64,000 bases of DNA from Sinohyriopsis cumingii (Eukaryota; Mollusca; Bivalvia; Unionida; Unionidae). Position numbers and translations under genes: made by a program. Of the stretch, positions 14,301 through 28,939 are shown piece after piece. Where the stretch lies: assembly GCA_028554795.2 (NCBI GenBank), contig CM068842.1:28845077-28909076 (forward strand), read 5' to 3'. Position 1 is the stretch's first letter. Each line of letters starts with the position of its first letter. A model generated the notes under the pieces. That model saw only the letters and a list, made by a program, of their open reading frames with translations, had not been told where the DNA came from and searched no databases.

Positions 14301-17090
14301 ATAATGTGATCAATGCATGAACTGTCAGTCACTGTGACTTATCTGCCACTGCACTAGTTCCAATTTTAAGTATTTCCCCATGATAAGACTGGAGGACAGC
14401 CTAATAAATTTGTCAAAACCAGGACAGTGGGCTTATTATCAAAGATATCCTTAGAAGATACCATATATACTTGTTTGTAAGTCAAGTCAAATTGCAAACA
14501 ACAAAGATCTGATCTGCCATGGCATAATGCACTTGGAGACCATGTTATATGTTATTTGTTCTACTGATTACTCCTATCTGGGTCTGTGCAGTTTGCAGTC
14601 GGACTCAACTTATAAGCAAGTATAGATGGTATTTGCCAACATTTTGGAAAATTTTGGGTGAGTCTATTACTTAAGCATCGGTTTATATTCAGATAAATTC
14701 AAAATATGTACTGCATTGGATAATGTAATGTGGCATGATATTGTAATGATTAATACTGCATATACATGGGATGAAAAACAAAGAAACGGGACCTCCAATG
14801 CACGTATCACTTTGTAAATAAAATTACCCTTTAATGATGTGATACACACAAGGCATGGATCACCAAAAGCATAGAATACTGGCAAGATATACAGTATAAT
14901 AACCTAATGAGGTCTAATTAAGAAGAACCAATATGGAACTGGCAGAAAAAGGAAACAACTAAAATCTTAAGCAAGATGAATATTATATTAACAGCAAGCC
15001 TACATGGCTACATTGACAATTATATAGGGTAATAGCAAACTTAATCCAAAACTAATAAGACAATGTAAGAAAACTGCCAAAATTTGGCAACATAAGGGGG
15101 TTACATGGTAGATTATTGTATCCAGCCTTTTTCAGGAGTGTTTTGCACCATGCTTCTCAGGGGTGTATCCATCCTTCTTTGGGGGATGCCTGTCATAAAT
15201 GTTCTTAGTATATATGTGGTCCTGGGACAATGGGACAACACTCAAGTCCAGAATATAGTGGTCTTGGGACATTGGGACAACATTCAAGCCCAGACTAAGT
15301 TGATCTTGGAATAATACTGAAACCCAGACAATAGTGGTCCTGGGATAATGGCACAACACCTAAATCTAGACTATAGTGGTCTTCGGACATTAGGACAATA
15401 TTCAACTCCAACTATAGTTGTCTTGGAACAACACTCAAGTCCAGACTATAGTGGTCTTGGAACACTGGGACAAAACTCAAGCCCAGACTATAGTAGCCTT
15501 GCGACATTAGGACAATATTCAAGTCCAGACTATAATGGTCTTGGAACATAAGTACAGCACTCAAGTCCTGGGCTATAGTGGTCTTGGGACACTGGGACAA
15601 CAATACAGGATTAACCATAGTATGACACTTTTATTCTTGAACTACATGATAAACTGACATCTTCATCTGAAAATAGAACTTTTCCAGCAAAGACCTGTAA
15701 TACAAATTTACCTACCTCCACCTCTTAGCATCACAGTCCAAGTTGGATCTGGAAAAAAATTCGACCTACAATTGAGTACTGTAGAACAGAAAATTGCATT
15801 AGGCATATGATGATCAAAACATCTGCAGTAAAAGTAAATTTGTGAATATAACAATAATAATAATAATAATAATAATAAGGCTTTATTTATAGAGGCTGAC
15901 TCATTAGTCAAGGTCTATTCTCCCTTTAGGCCCTCTTAAGGAGAGTATAACAATGCACATTATATGAAGATAGCAATAATTGGTGTTTATTTTAACATGT
16001 TTAGTATATACTGGATATATGTTTGTTCCAAGTGAAAATACTATAATTTTCAACTGACACTTAGACATAGAGATGCATTGTATTACTGGTAGACCAGTAC
16101 TGCAGTTATTTGTCCATTGATACATACAATATTACTTTTTGACTGTACATGGTGGTTTCCATCAGTAAGGAATGTACAGAAATTCCCGTGGAAATTTGTT
16201 ATCACTAAAATGATATTAAGATCGTGTTTTCATTAATTAAGGCAAAACAGCTTAACAAATAATTTTTGTTTTAACGAATGGTTGTATCTCTCACAAATTA
16301 ATTGTGAATAATTTTATTACATGCCCATTTAATTGAACATGGCTGATCTGGTGTTCTACAGATGTTCAAGTCTGTAATTTTGTATGATACAACTAAAACT
16401 TCTGTATCATACAAGTATGGTATTACTTTTACCACTTGAAAGATTCAAGAATACTTCATTTGTAAATTCTTGGGAATGATTTATTGCTATACATTTTAAA
16501 CTATTAAAAAATGGCAACACACATTTGTAATTTTAAGAAATGCAGTCACACTGAGTGAAAATGGTGCTCAGTATCATAAGCAATGACAAGGAGTTTATGA
16601 GTATTTGATGGTATCTACCACCGATAAGTTTGTTGAAGTTGACAGAAATTTTTATAAAGAATGTTTGACAATGAGTTCTCAGATGAAGCTGGTGTTTCCA
16701 AATGACACCAAAACAGAATGAGAGAGAGAGTGACCAAGTAATTTGATGCTGAAGCATTCTATTGAAAGTTTAACAAATCCAGACAAAGAAAGATTATTTA
16801 CTCGAGTCATGTCAAGATTCAAGGCATGGTTAGAAATACCTCCAAGTTTGGAGAAAACATTAACCCACTTTAAATAGGCACTTCAATTGGCCCTACTTTG
16901 TTACTTTAATGAAAATTAATGTTTCATACCATGAACCAGATAACCAATAGTTAACATCAGAGCTACTGAGGGACAATTAAGGGACAGTAAATATGGCCTC
17001 AGCATTCATCTTCCAAAGAATTTTCTAATTTCCACAAAGTCCTGATTTCTACACCAATGACCTTAAAATTTTCAAATATATGGTTTGTAG

Positions 17091-17163
<73 letters not shown>

Positions 17164-20100
17164 AGCAAGTTTAAGTGGAGAAACTTTCAATTTGTCTGTT
17201 AATATTACTGAGGAATCATGGTGTATGAAAATGGGTAACTTACTGGTCTAAACTGTGTGTAAGCAGTGAGCTTGCATGGGGCACCAAATAGGAGAAGAGA
17301 AAGGTTACAAAAATCAGACAATGAGCTAAGATGAAAGAAATATCATATGAAAATCCTTCTATATGGCCATAACCTACAATAATTTCTACAAGATGTCTTA
17401 TGTTCTAATGATCGAGGGTGAAGGGCACCAAATGTTTCTTTCACACAGGGCCCCATATTGTCTTGTGCCAGTCCTTCTTGTAAAATATCTTTCATAAAAT
17501 ACAAAATACCTCATTTATATTTTTTAACCTATACAAAGAAAAATTGAAAAGAATGTTTGAATAAAATTTGAATAAACAGGGGATATTTAATAAACACAAA
17601 GCCAGATAAGTACTTTGTTCCGAGTCAGAGAAAAGAACTCCTTTCATATGGCATATTAACATATTATGATCCTGTAATCACATGTTTGAAACATCTCATG
17701 CATGCCAATGTGGAGGCCAAATGGAATGTTGTCAAACATGTTTGGGCCAAATCCAAATTCCAGAAAAAATTTGGATTAAAAAAACCCAAATGCATGTCAT
17801 CTTTTGCTTATTTACTGCATTTACCATATATATTGGACACAATCAAATAAAAATAAAAAAACCTGTTTCAGAACTTAAGGTGAAACTTTTTTCCACCTCA
17901 GTCATATGTCCCAAGACTTAAGAAACAAAATAAATTTGTGTTGAATCTGTGCCCCCCTCCAACTGCACATTGCAAAAAACAAAATGCTTATTTGACAATA
18001 AAATGAAAGAAAAGTAACTCTTTATTGTTATCATTTATTCCTCTTTTTTTCATCATGAGCATTAAAGAATGAAATATATCCATGACCTATGTATATGTAG
18101 TGTATGCATTAATACTGTAGCGTGTATCACTTATGTCCAATAACACAACAGTGTTCAATGATGTGAACATTGAGAAAGAAATAGTGTTTGCTTTTACTCA
18201 AAGGTTTCAGTATGTTATCTGACTGAAAACTGGATTCAGCAAAATCACAAAAGAGAGGGAAATAATCAACCAATTGCATGAAGACATCTGCCATTCACAT
18301 ATGACACTGAGACAGGTGCAAAAAAAATCAAGACTGAGTTATATCCAGGTCAAGCAAATAGAAGCCCAGGTGGTGAATAAACACAACTGGAAGCAATCAG
18401 TAAACTTGGTGTTTGAACTTACCAACAAGATATCGAAAGACAAAGGTTATTTTTATTACAAAGCAAGCCGACCTCGGAAGCCGACTTTAGATACTTTTAA
18501 GCCAAAGGATGTCAATACAAGGGTTATTTTATTACAAAGCAAGCTGACCTTGGATGCCAAGTGTGCCTAATTTTCTTGTGATTTTTTTATTTTTGGATAT
18601 TTTTTTTAAATATATAAAGTCGGCCAACATATGGAAGCTAACTATGGTTCCTTTCCACAGGTATTCACAGGAATTTTGAAAATAAATTGAAACAATGGAA
18701 CAATTTTTAAACTTACGCAATATACTACTTCTTGCATGGACATCAATGACCCAGCATTGCCCAGAATATTTGGAGAATATAAAATCATTTGATGAATTCA
18801 TGAAGGCCAGAAAAGAAGAAGACTATTTTGCTGACAATATGATCATTAATATGGATGAAATTCAAGTGTACTTTGATCTCATTCCTGGATGGACTGTCAA
18901 TAAGATGGGGACTAAAAGTGTGAAAATTAGCATGACTGGTGCAGATTTTTTAAAAATCTGACTTTAGTCCTTGTAGTTTCTGCTTCAGGAGATGTGTTGC
19001 CTGCAGAGATAACTTTTTACAGCACAAGAAAGCTAAAACAATATATTAATGCACTGAAAGAACCAATCATACATGTGCATGAGAAGGGTTGTGTTGATGA
19101 GATGCTGCTGCAGTGGATTAAAGAATTTTATCTCATGTACAGTTTTATATTTCAGTTGGAATGCATTTTCCGATATGTAATTTTTGAATGATTTACAAGG
19201 TGTCCCACAACTTACAACTCAAAGAAAAAACAATGTGTCCCAGAACATAAAGTGCATAAAAAATTACTTTAAAATTTAATTTATGATGTCCTAACAAATA
19301 TGGTGTCCCAACATATATGGTAACTACAATATTAGCATATGTGAATGTGTTAAGTATATGTATTCCCTAGTAGGCTGTGAATCATCCAACAATTTTCAGA
19401 AACAAACATTTTCTGTTTTATCATTACAAAATATTTTCTAATTTGTTAAGTGTCTTTTATGTTTCCTGGCCCTCTCTGATCAAGATCTTGCCCATGTGCT
19501 GTCTTGCCTATTATATTGATATTGTAGCTTGTAAATTGTTGGCTTCATTGTCAACCCTTTTGAATTTTATCAATATACTTTCAAATGTCAGCTTGGTGTG
19601 TGCTTAACTATCCAACTTTAATTACAGCTTTTAGACTGCAACTTGTACAACAATAACCATAAGCATAGCAAATTCATCTACTATAAATTAAGATGTCTGC
19701 CATTTAATTTTCTGCAGGGTATTGCTGCGAGTTTCTTTTGAGCTGAAACATTTTCTTTTTTTTTGTCTCAAGGTAATTAATATTTGTTCCAAACGATATC
19801 ATGGATATAATATGGTGTTATTTTCCAAAAAATCAAGCAAAATATTTTCTCCAACTTTTGACTGATGAAAATTAAACAAAAAAGTGGCAGATTCCTGAGC
19901 CAAAACACTGAATTGTTGGTCCCTAATATAACTGCGATATGTTTAGAAATACTGCACTGCATTCAAAATTTTTGGTGGTGTCAAGCTCTAATGAAATATA
20001 TATATTTTATTCACTCATCAAAATTTAATTTTTATTTAATGATTATGCATATTGGCTAGCTAAAGTGTATAACAGACTCATGTAGCAGATTTCTTACCAT

Positions 20101-23100
20101 AATGTCATCTGCTTATTGTGCATGTTCTGTGGTAAATCATGACATTCACAAAGAAAATACAAATAGTAATATAATTCTCTTTCCTAATTCATTTATAAAT
20201 TGGTGGCTGAATGGTCTAAAGCACTCACCATTATGGATCACTGCCATCTCACCTGTCTGCATGGGTTCAAGTCTCGGGTTCGGCCAATTTGGTTATGTGA
20301 GAAAGCTTGCCAGTAACTTCTCGTGGGTCGGTGGTTCTTTCCAGGGTTTTCCCAGGTTTTTCCTCCACTATTAATACTGGCTGCCATGCATAGTCTATCT
20401 TGTGCTGAAAATGGCATTAAACCCTACAACAACGACAACAACAACTTTCACAATTCAGGAAAATGAAAACATTTAGTTGGAAAATTAATTCCCAAAATTA
20501 TTTTTAGTTCATTGTGGGATTCAAACATGGTCTTCTTGTGTGACATATTGGCATGCTACCACTGTACTGAGTCGACTGACAACATGGTGGATGAAATTCT
20601 TGTGTGACATATTGGCATGCTACCACCATACCAAGCGACTGACAGCATGGTGGATGAAATTCTTGTGTGCCATATTGGCATGCTACCACTGTACCGAGTT
20701 GACTGACAACATGGTGGATGAAATTCTTGTGTGACATATTGGCATGCTACCACTGTACCGAGTTGACTGACAACATGGTGGATGAAATTCTTTACTCGTA
20801 ATGTTATTTATCTCTATTGAAAAATGTTCTTGGATGAAAACACAATTATTGCAAAAGTGAATTATCAAAAATATTTCTTTTGAATAATGCACTAATTCAC
20901 AGATAAGCAGTAAATAAATAAAAAGGTAATTCTACATTAATAATGTCTCCTTCACAACATTTCAAAAAAGGTAGCTCAACATTATTAATGTCTCCTTCAA
21001 TACATATCCTAAAAAAAATAATTCTACATTAATAATGTCTCCTTCAGACATTACCAACATAAGGTAATTCTATATTGATAATGTCTTTCTAGACATCTCC
21101 AACACATGAAATTCTACTGGTATAATGTCTCCTCCTGGACATCTCCTTCACTCTTATAAAAAGTCTAGTACTATCACAGTGTGAATATCATTTCATGTCA
21201 AAATTTCTCAGTGTGATTATCATCATTGGACACATTTCATGTCAAAATTTCTCAGTGTGATTATCATCATTGGACACATTTCATGTCAAAATTTCTCAGG
21301 GTGTTTATCATCACTGGAAACATTTCATGTCAAAATTTCTCAGGGTGTTTATCATCACTGGAAACATTTCATGTCAAAATTTCTCAGTGTGATTATCATC
21401 ACTGGACATGTTTCATGTCAAAATTTCTCAGTGTGATTATCATCAGTGGACACATTTTGTGTCAAAATTTCTCAGTATGATTATCATCACTGGACACATT
21501 TCATATCAAAATACTGCCTTCATATGGAGGAGGGTCATGACATGTGTTACAATATTGTAAACATTTCTGCCAGTATAGTTGTTTTACTGCTGCAAATAAC
21601 ATTCTGCCAATCTGAAAGTGTATTACATCCACAGGTGTGTTAGAATGTAATAGGACTGTTAGTAGAAAATTCTCACCATTTTGTTTCCACAAAACTGGGA
21701 AATTGTAGACTTTTAAAATTTAAACATTTGAGTGAGGAAATAGTTAGCTGTCCTGGAAATAAAAATCAGGTTCCTGAAGAAGATATTTCAAGTATTTAAG
21801 TCAGAGAATCTAATAAATTAGTCTCTATCTACTCAAAACTTAGCTTCCTTGGTGCATTGATCTATTGTGAATGTGGAATTTTCATCAGTTTGTCACTGTG
21901 ACTCTGAAACTTAATACTTTTGCATTCATCCTATTTAAGTATGAAATTCCATTCACAATATACCATATACACTTGAGTATAAACTGAATAATTTAGGAAA
22001 AAGCTTGGAAGAAGAGAGGACAACTTACCCATGGCACAAGCTCTAAACTTAAAACTTTTTCAAGATTTCTTGTTGAATACTGGTATATACTGCTATCAAA
22101 GGACTAATCTGAACCCACAAGACCTCTACTGAAACACCATGTGAAGATGACCATCCATTCAGAAGACATTTCAATAACAAGATTTTTCAATATGATGGGT
22201 CTTATGAATCAGCTTATGTGTAGGTCATGCACTTTTTAAAGTTTTAGCTATTCAGTGGCGGGGGGGCTGGGTTGGCTTATATGTGAACAGGCTTATTCGC
22301 TAGTATAAACAGTACTGAATGTAACTGGTTTCCTTTAAGAGCTAGTTCCTGCACAAGTCCTATAACATCCAAATTGTTATTATTTATGTTAATATGCTGT
22401 TTTGTATGGTTCCTGAATTCTAGGGTGCAAACTGGTCACATATCCCATTATATTGCTAAAGTTAAATCTCAGAATATAATATGTTAAACACTGACATGGA
22501 TTTATGATGACCTATGTCCAGGAACTAACACATAAAATGCTTTTAATGTTATTATAATAAAAGTGTTTACCCCTGAAACCAAGCAAAAAGTATTCTACCA
22601 AGCATCCCTGTTCCATCTGAAAAAGAAAAATTAAAAAAAAAAGAATAAATTGTACATATGGACTACCAAGCATCCCTGTTCCATCTGAAAAAGAAAAAAG
22701 AAGAAAAAAAACAATAAATTGTACATATGGACTACAGAGCTTCAATTTGTTTACCACAAGGTAGAAATCATTGTTTACTGCAGAACTCCCTCATTATGAC
22801 AGTCAATGGTGGCCAATGAATATACCATATTATAGCTAACCAACCTTATAATGAAGTACATTATAATACCATATATACTTGCTGATAAGAAAATTCAACT
22901 GCAAACTGTAAAGAGCCAGATCTGCTGTCGCATAATGCGCCAGAAGATCTGAGTCTGTGCAGTTTGTTAGGAATAATCAGTAGAGCAAACAGCATGGACC
23001 CTAATCTGCTAGCACATCATGCTACAGCTGACCAGTATCTTTGTTGTTTGTAGTTTGACTTGACTTATAAGCAAGTATAGATGGTATCATTTAACACTTA

Positions 23101-26100
23101 ATAAAAATGGGATCCATTACCACTCCCACCTTATAACAGGAAATGTGTTATAATGAAAAGCTTTATTGTGAGGGATTGATGCATTTCCCTCTAAAACTAC
23201 AAAAGTATTGCTCAGAAATAAAAGATTTGAACACTTTATAAAAACTGAATTAGTCTATGATAAATAAAAATGTGTAATCACACATAGAAAGAAATCATGC
23301 AAAGCCTGTTAAGTTTTAGTGATAAATCAAATCTATTTGTGTAGTTCTGTGCACAAGTTAGCCTTATTCATAATGGTTTTATTTGTATAGGTCTAATTAA
23401 CCATTTTATACAAAGGAATCACTACACCAATTTAGGTTTTTTACTTTGATTTCTTTTTTCTGTTGAAAATCAGTACCCTGCACCAGTTTCAAATAGAACC
23501 CATCTTTGGGTAAAATTGGCATAAATACAAATGGTAATAATAACGAATTTCAACTGCGCAAAATAGCCCTAAGACATATATAGCATAAAGAATTTCTTCA
23601 TTACTAATATTATTTCAAAGTAACAAAGATCTTTTTTTTTTTATTATGATTTCCAGGAACCTGATTGGCAAGGTCCTAATGAGTTTCTTTTGGTTGAAAT
23701 CTGTATGAATTCAAAAGGAATCATTCAACCATATTCACTTGACCAGCACTACTTTTTGGACAACTCAGAGAATCATGGGTAAAATAAATTGCAAGGAAAA
23801 AAAGGATGCTATGTTTGTTTACATTGATAATGAGCTCATGTGAACCTAAGATATATGTTTGTGGTTCTGGTTTGGGTTTCATGGGTTTAACACCATCTTT
23901 CAGCACATAATAGGATATACACATGTATATCTGGTGTAGGAAGAACCTGGGAAAATACATGGGAAGAACCACTAACCCAAGGGAAGCTACTGGCAACCTT
24001 TCTCATATAATAAAGTTGGCCAAGTAAAAAACTCGAACCCAAGAGGACATATTTGAAATGTCAGTCATTTGTAAAGGTGAGCACTTTAGACCACTTGGCC
24101 ACCTGGTGCCCTGATATATGATGTGTTATAAAAAAATACTGTCAGTGACAGTAATAAATTCAACATCAAAAGCTTTAAAAATATAAAGCCAAAAGTTCAA
24201 CAATCAAATAATTTAAGTCAATTGCTGACAGAGAGCAAGAGAGAGGCAGGTGTCCTGACATTGTGTTTTTAAACATTTTGACCTAAATTTTAACTTTCAA
24301 AAATACCAAGCATGGTCAGGAGAAATAGCTTCTTAATGAAAGACCAAATCGGTGAATTTCACAATGCATTTAGAAAAATTGCATTCATGTTTTGTTTTAT
24401 AAAATTGTGGCATAAAAGATATTTTAAAAAAAGTGTTTATTCTTGTTAATTGCTATTGCAATTTTAAAAACTTTTCAGTAGCTGAAGTGCAAGCACCTAT
24501 TAAAAATGAAAGCTGCCCTTGTGACTGTGATATGTTGGCCAAAACAATCAGCTGAAACTTGTGTTGTGGCTTCAAAGAGGGGTGTTTAGCATGTTTTTCA
24601 AAGGAAGTACTGATTGATGAACATCTATAAAACAGAAAAGTAAGAACATAACTGGGAAAAACAAAATGTGGAAGACTAGCCCAGTTGTTTCTTTCAAGTA
24701 AAAAGTGGTGTGTGTGTGTGTGTGTTTTGATTTGGATTTTTTTAACGTAGCTTTAACAATTTTTCAGTCATATTGCTACAATGTCTGCAGTGTGACAGTT
24801 TATAGTGATTTCTAGCACTGGGGCATCATGCCGCAGACATATAGCATGATGTCCCACCCAGTCACATTATCCTGACACCAGGCCAATCAGTTCTAACACT
24901 AACCTCATAATGCTGAGCGCCAAGCGAGGCAGCTGTTAGTACCATTTTTGTAAGTCTTTGGTATGACTCGACTGGGGATCAAACCCATTTCCTACCGCAT
25001 CCGAGGCAGATGGTATAACCACTAGGCCACCGAAGCGGTTCAAGAAAAAAGTCAAGTCATGGTTATTTATTCAGCTGGAAGCCTGAAAATGATTCTTCTC
25101 TCTCTCTAACATACATATACATACAGACACATGCATACTTTTAAAGATACTGTTTTGATCAGAAATACATTTGATTAAAAAGTCTGAAATCTGTGTGATC
25201 ACTTGATTTTCTGTTTTCATCACATTACTAATTTTTGACTTTTTAAAAATCAACATTTCTTTCCGTTTTTAGCTTAAAAGAGAACATTCTTTTTTGATCA
25301 CCATCAAAAGCATTCTCCCTTCTCTGTCTTGGAAAACAGTTTCTTGGCAAAATTGTAAAAACTGACTTTTACTTCTGAGCCAACATTTTATTGGCCATTT
25401 ATCTTATAATGACTTTAATTCCCTTTTAAGTTTACATATCAAGCAGATGTAAAGAGTTGAATTACCAATCTTTTACTTACCATATTATGGTGGTGGTCAG
25501 TCATTTTCTTTCATATCTGAGGATAAATATTTGGAATAGGATTGCCAACATTTTACCAACCATGGCAGGATGGCAGCCATTATCTCTTTTAATTCAAGTA
25601 GTAAGTATTCAGATTAGATTACCAACAATCTTAGTCTTGTGTCAGTCAGTTTCTATATGTCAGTTAGTAGCTTTTTTGAGTGGATAACTGACTTTTGGTA
25701 ACTATGTCTTGTGGAGGCTAGTTGCTTTCTTTTATACATTAGGTGGTTATATATATTTTGGGGGTTGGTGGATAAAATTAACTTTAATCGTTTATTACGT
25801 ACCTGCTGTTGTTGCTTTGCAATATCTTTTCCTAATGCTAGTCCCCAGTCCAATCAGATTACTCTCTCCTCCAATTAATAACTTACCAGTTGATGGGACT
25901 GATGCAATATCTTTTCCTAATGCTAGTCCCCAGTCCAATCAGATTACTCCCTCCTCCTATTAATAACTTGCCGGTTGGTGGGACTGATGCAATATCTTTT
26001 CCAAATATTAGTCCCCAGACCAATCAGATTACTCACTCCTCCAATCAATAACTTACCAGTTGATGGGACTGATGCAATATCTTTTCCTAATTCTAGTCCC

Positions 26101-28874
26101 CAGTCCAATCAGATTACTCCCTCCTCCAATTAATAACATGCCGGTTGATGGGACTGATGCAATATCATTTCCTAATGCTAGTCCCCAGTCCAATCAGATT
26201 ACTCCCTCCTCCAATCAATAACTTACCAGTTGATGGGACTGATGCAATATCTTTTCCTAATGTTAGTCCCCAGTCCAATCAGATTACTCCCTCCTCCAAT
26301 TAATAACATGCTGGTTGATGGGACTGATGCAATATCTTTTCCTAATTCTAGTCCCCAGTCCAATCAGATTACTCCCTCATCCAATTAATAACATGCCGGT
26401 TGCTGGGACTGATGCAATATCTTTTCCTTATGTTAGTCCCCAGTCCAATCAGATTACTCCCTCCTCCAATTAATAACTTGCCAGTTGATGGAGCTGATGC
26501 TCTACTGAATGAAAAGCATTTCTAGGAATTCAAGATAAGACCATTTCTTCCATTTAACTGTTGTGTGTTGAAAGAGTTTCTGACAGTCTTCAACAATAAC
26601 AAGATTTTCAAATTAACTTCTGTGGTATACATACTGGATGTCAGCTTGGCACCATTTCATTCATGACAATGTAGACATCATTAAATATCTTTTGGAGAAA
26701 AACCCATGTCATCCAAGAGAGAAGCAACAACAAGATTTTTAGGATAATCATCATGGTATCCATACTGGGTACACCAATGGAACTATTTACATTCAGGATC
26801 AACAAGGTATCATAAGAAATGAAATTGTGAAAACCCCATGCTGATATAGCCATCCATTTGGAGAGGGATAGAGAAAGCAATATTTTTAAAACATGACTTA
26901 CCACTCAAGAGAATCAGCAATAACAAGATTTTCATGATGGATACTGTGATAGAAATATTGGAAATGAATTTGCAGCAGCAACATTTTTATTTAAGACCAA
27001 CTAGTTACCATAAGAAGTCTTCTGATGAAAACTCCATGTTGACATGATGTTCTGTTAAGTAGAGTTGTGAAACAAGATTTGTAAGATGCCCATCATGGTG
27101 GCTATATTGGATTTCAGATCAGCATCATTTTTATTGAGAACCATCTAGACAACATAAGAAGTCTTTTAGAAAAACACCATGTTGATATGTCCATCCAATC
27201 AGGAGAAGTAGCAATAACAAGATTTTCAAGATGGTTGCCATTGTGGCCATATTGGATTACAGGTCAGCACCATTTTCATTTAAGATCAACTAGGCATTAT
27301 AACAAGTATTTCAGTAAAACTCCATGTTGATATGACCATCTGTTCAGGATAATTAGTCATAACAAGATTTTCAAGCTAGCCTCTCTAGCAACCATACTGG
27401 ATACTTAAGCAGCACAATTTTCATTTAGGCCAAAATAGACCATGGGATGAATGTGTGTCAGAGTTTCATGGCAATCTGCCAAGATGTTTGGGATGACTAC
27501 CGATAACAAACTTCTGCTAACAGATGGACAGACAATAGACAATGGAAGATAAACAAGAGACCATCCCATAAGCTCTTCTGGTCTACAACCAGTAGAGCTA
27601 AAAAAAACAAATAAGGTTCCAATATTCTGAAGCAATAGATATCTGGCCATTGAGTTAATTGAAGGTGGGACATCTCACAAGAATATTTGCTAAACTTTTA
27701 AATTTGTTCCCATGTTTTCATTTCCCTATGAATAGCCTTATCCCCTTGGTAGCCTTGGCATGATGGTAATTGTCTCTGGCTGACCAAAATCAAGACCAAT
27801 TTAAGTACATGTACATGTAGGATATAAACAACTATACATTTATGTGCTACTAGGATGATAAATATCAGAGTGAATTGTTTTGTGAAATGTTTTTGTTGAC
27901 AATGGGATATCGATCAAACGAGGACTACCAATTTTGTATATACGCATGTTAGTTGTCTTTACTAAAGGGATTTGATTGATACAGCAATTTTCAAACATAT
28001 GATCTAATATTAATCGAATTCTTGGATTTTTCACATACATGTACATTATTTAACACATTGTGGAGTACACTATACAAATGTAAGTTGTCAATATACCTGT
28101 GTATTTCAGACCAGTTGTCTTTATTTTAATCAAACTTCCATTGCTTTCTTTTTCTTTTTTTTTTCCTGTGTGTAAGCCCAAGTCACTGTAGACAGGTCAA
28201 CAGGTCAAAAAATTCACTTTTATGCAAAATTTCAATTAATTTTGAGCCACCCCCACTTATCTAAACATATACTTATGTGGACAATATTATCTGTGTCCCA
28301 AGGATGTTGAGATAAACAGATAGTACTGTATCATGAAATTGGTGACATTTTTTGAAAATTTGTGACAATATATTAAGATTGGTGATAACTTTTTTAAAGC
28401 CAGCATCAACCCTGAGAGGAGTACATCTGACAAAGTTGTGCATCAACTAATTATTGAATTACAGGTCCCTTACCACTTCATGACATTCACTTTCTATTTT
28501 ATATCAGCTGTTTAATTTTTTTAATCTGAGAGCTGATTTACAAATTTTATCAACCACAGTAGCAGCCAGTCCCTTTTATATTTTACATCAGGCAGAAATA
28601 TTTGGTATGAGTTATGATCTTTATCTGTCATTTGTTATGGTGACAGCCAATCACTCACTTTCATTTACACATCAGATGGTAACAATTCTGTGGGATTACC
28701 AACCTTGCCAAACCATGGTGGCAGACAAATTAAATGTTGGGAATTAGACTACCAACCTTTTACCAGCCAGGTCATGGTGGCAGCCAGGACTGTGGCATTC
28801 TCATTTCCTACTCCAATCCCTTTTAATATACCCTGGGCAGCAAGGGCACCTGTTATGCTGCTGGCAAATGCCTG

Positions 28875-28939
<65 letters not shown>

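Noticed and set aside
15132-15618. Open frames on both strands with repeated SQDHYSLDLS-type peptides
   Set aside because: They arise from the 42-base tandem repeat, which is divisible by three.
18430-18545. Possible internal gene (RPRKPTLDTFKPKD)
   Set aside because: Caused by a local duplication of 'ttattacaaagcaagc' inside the pogo remnant; no coding support.
21226-21480. Repeated MSKFLS/DTFHVKISQ frames
   Set aside because: Products of a 44-45-base minisatellite in overlapping frames.
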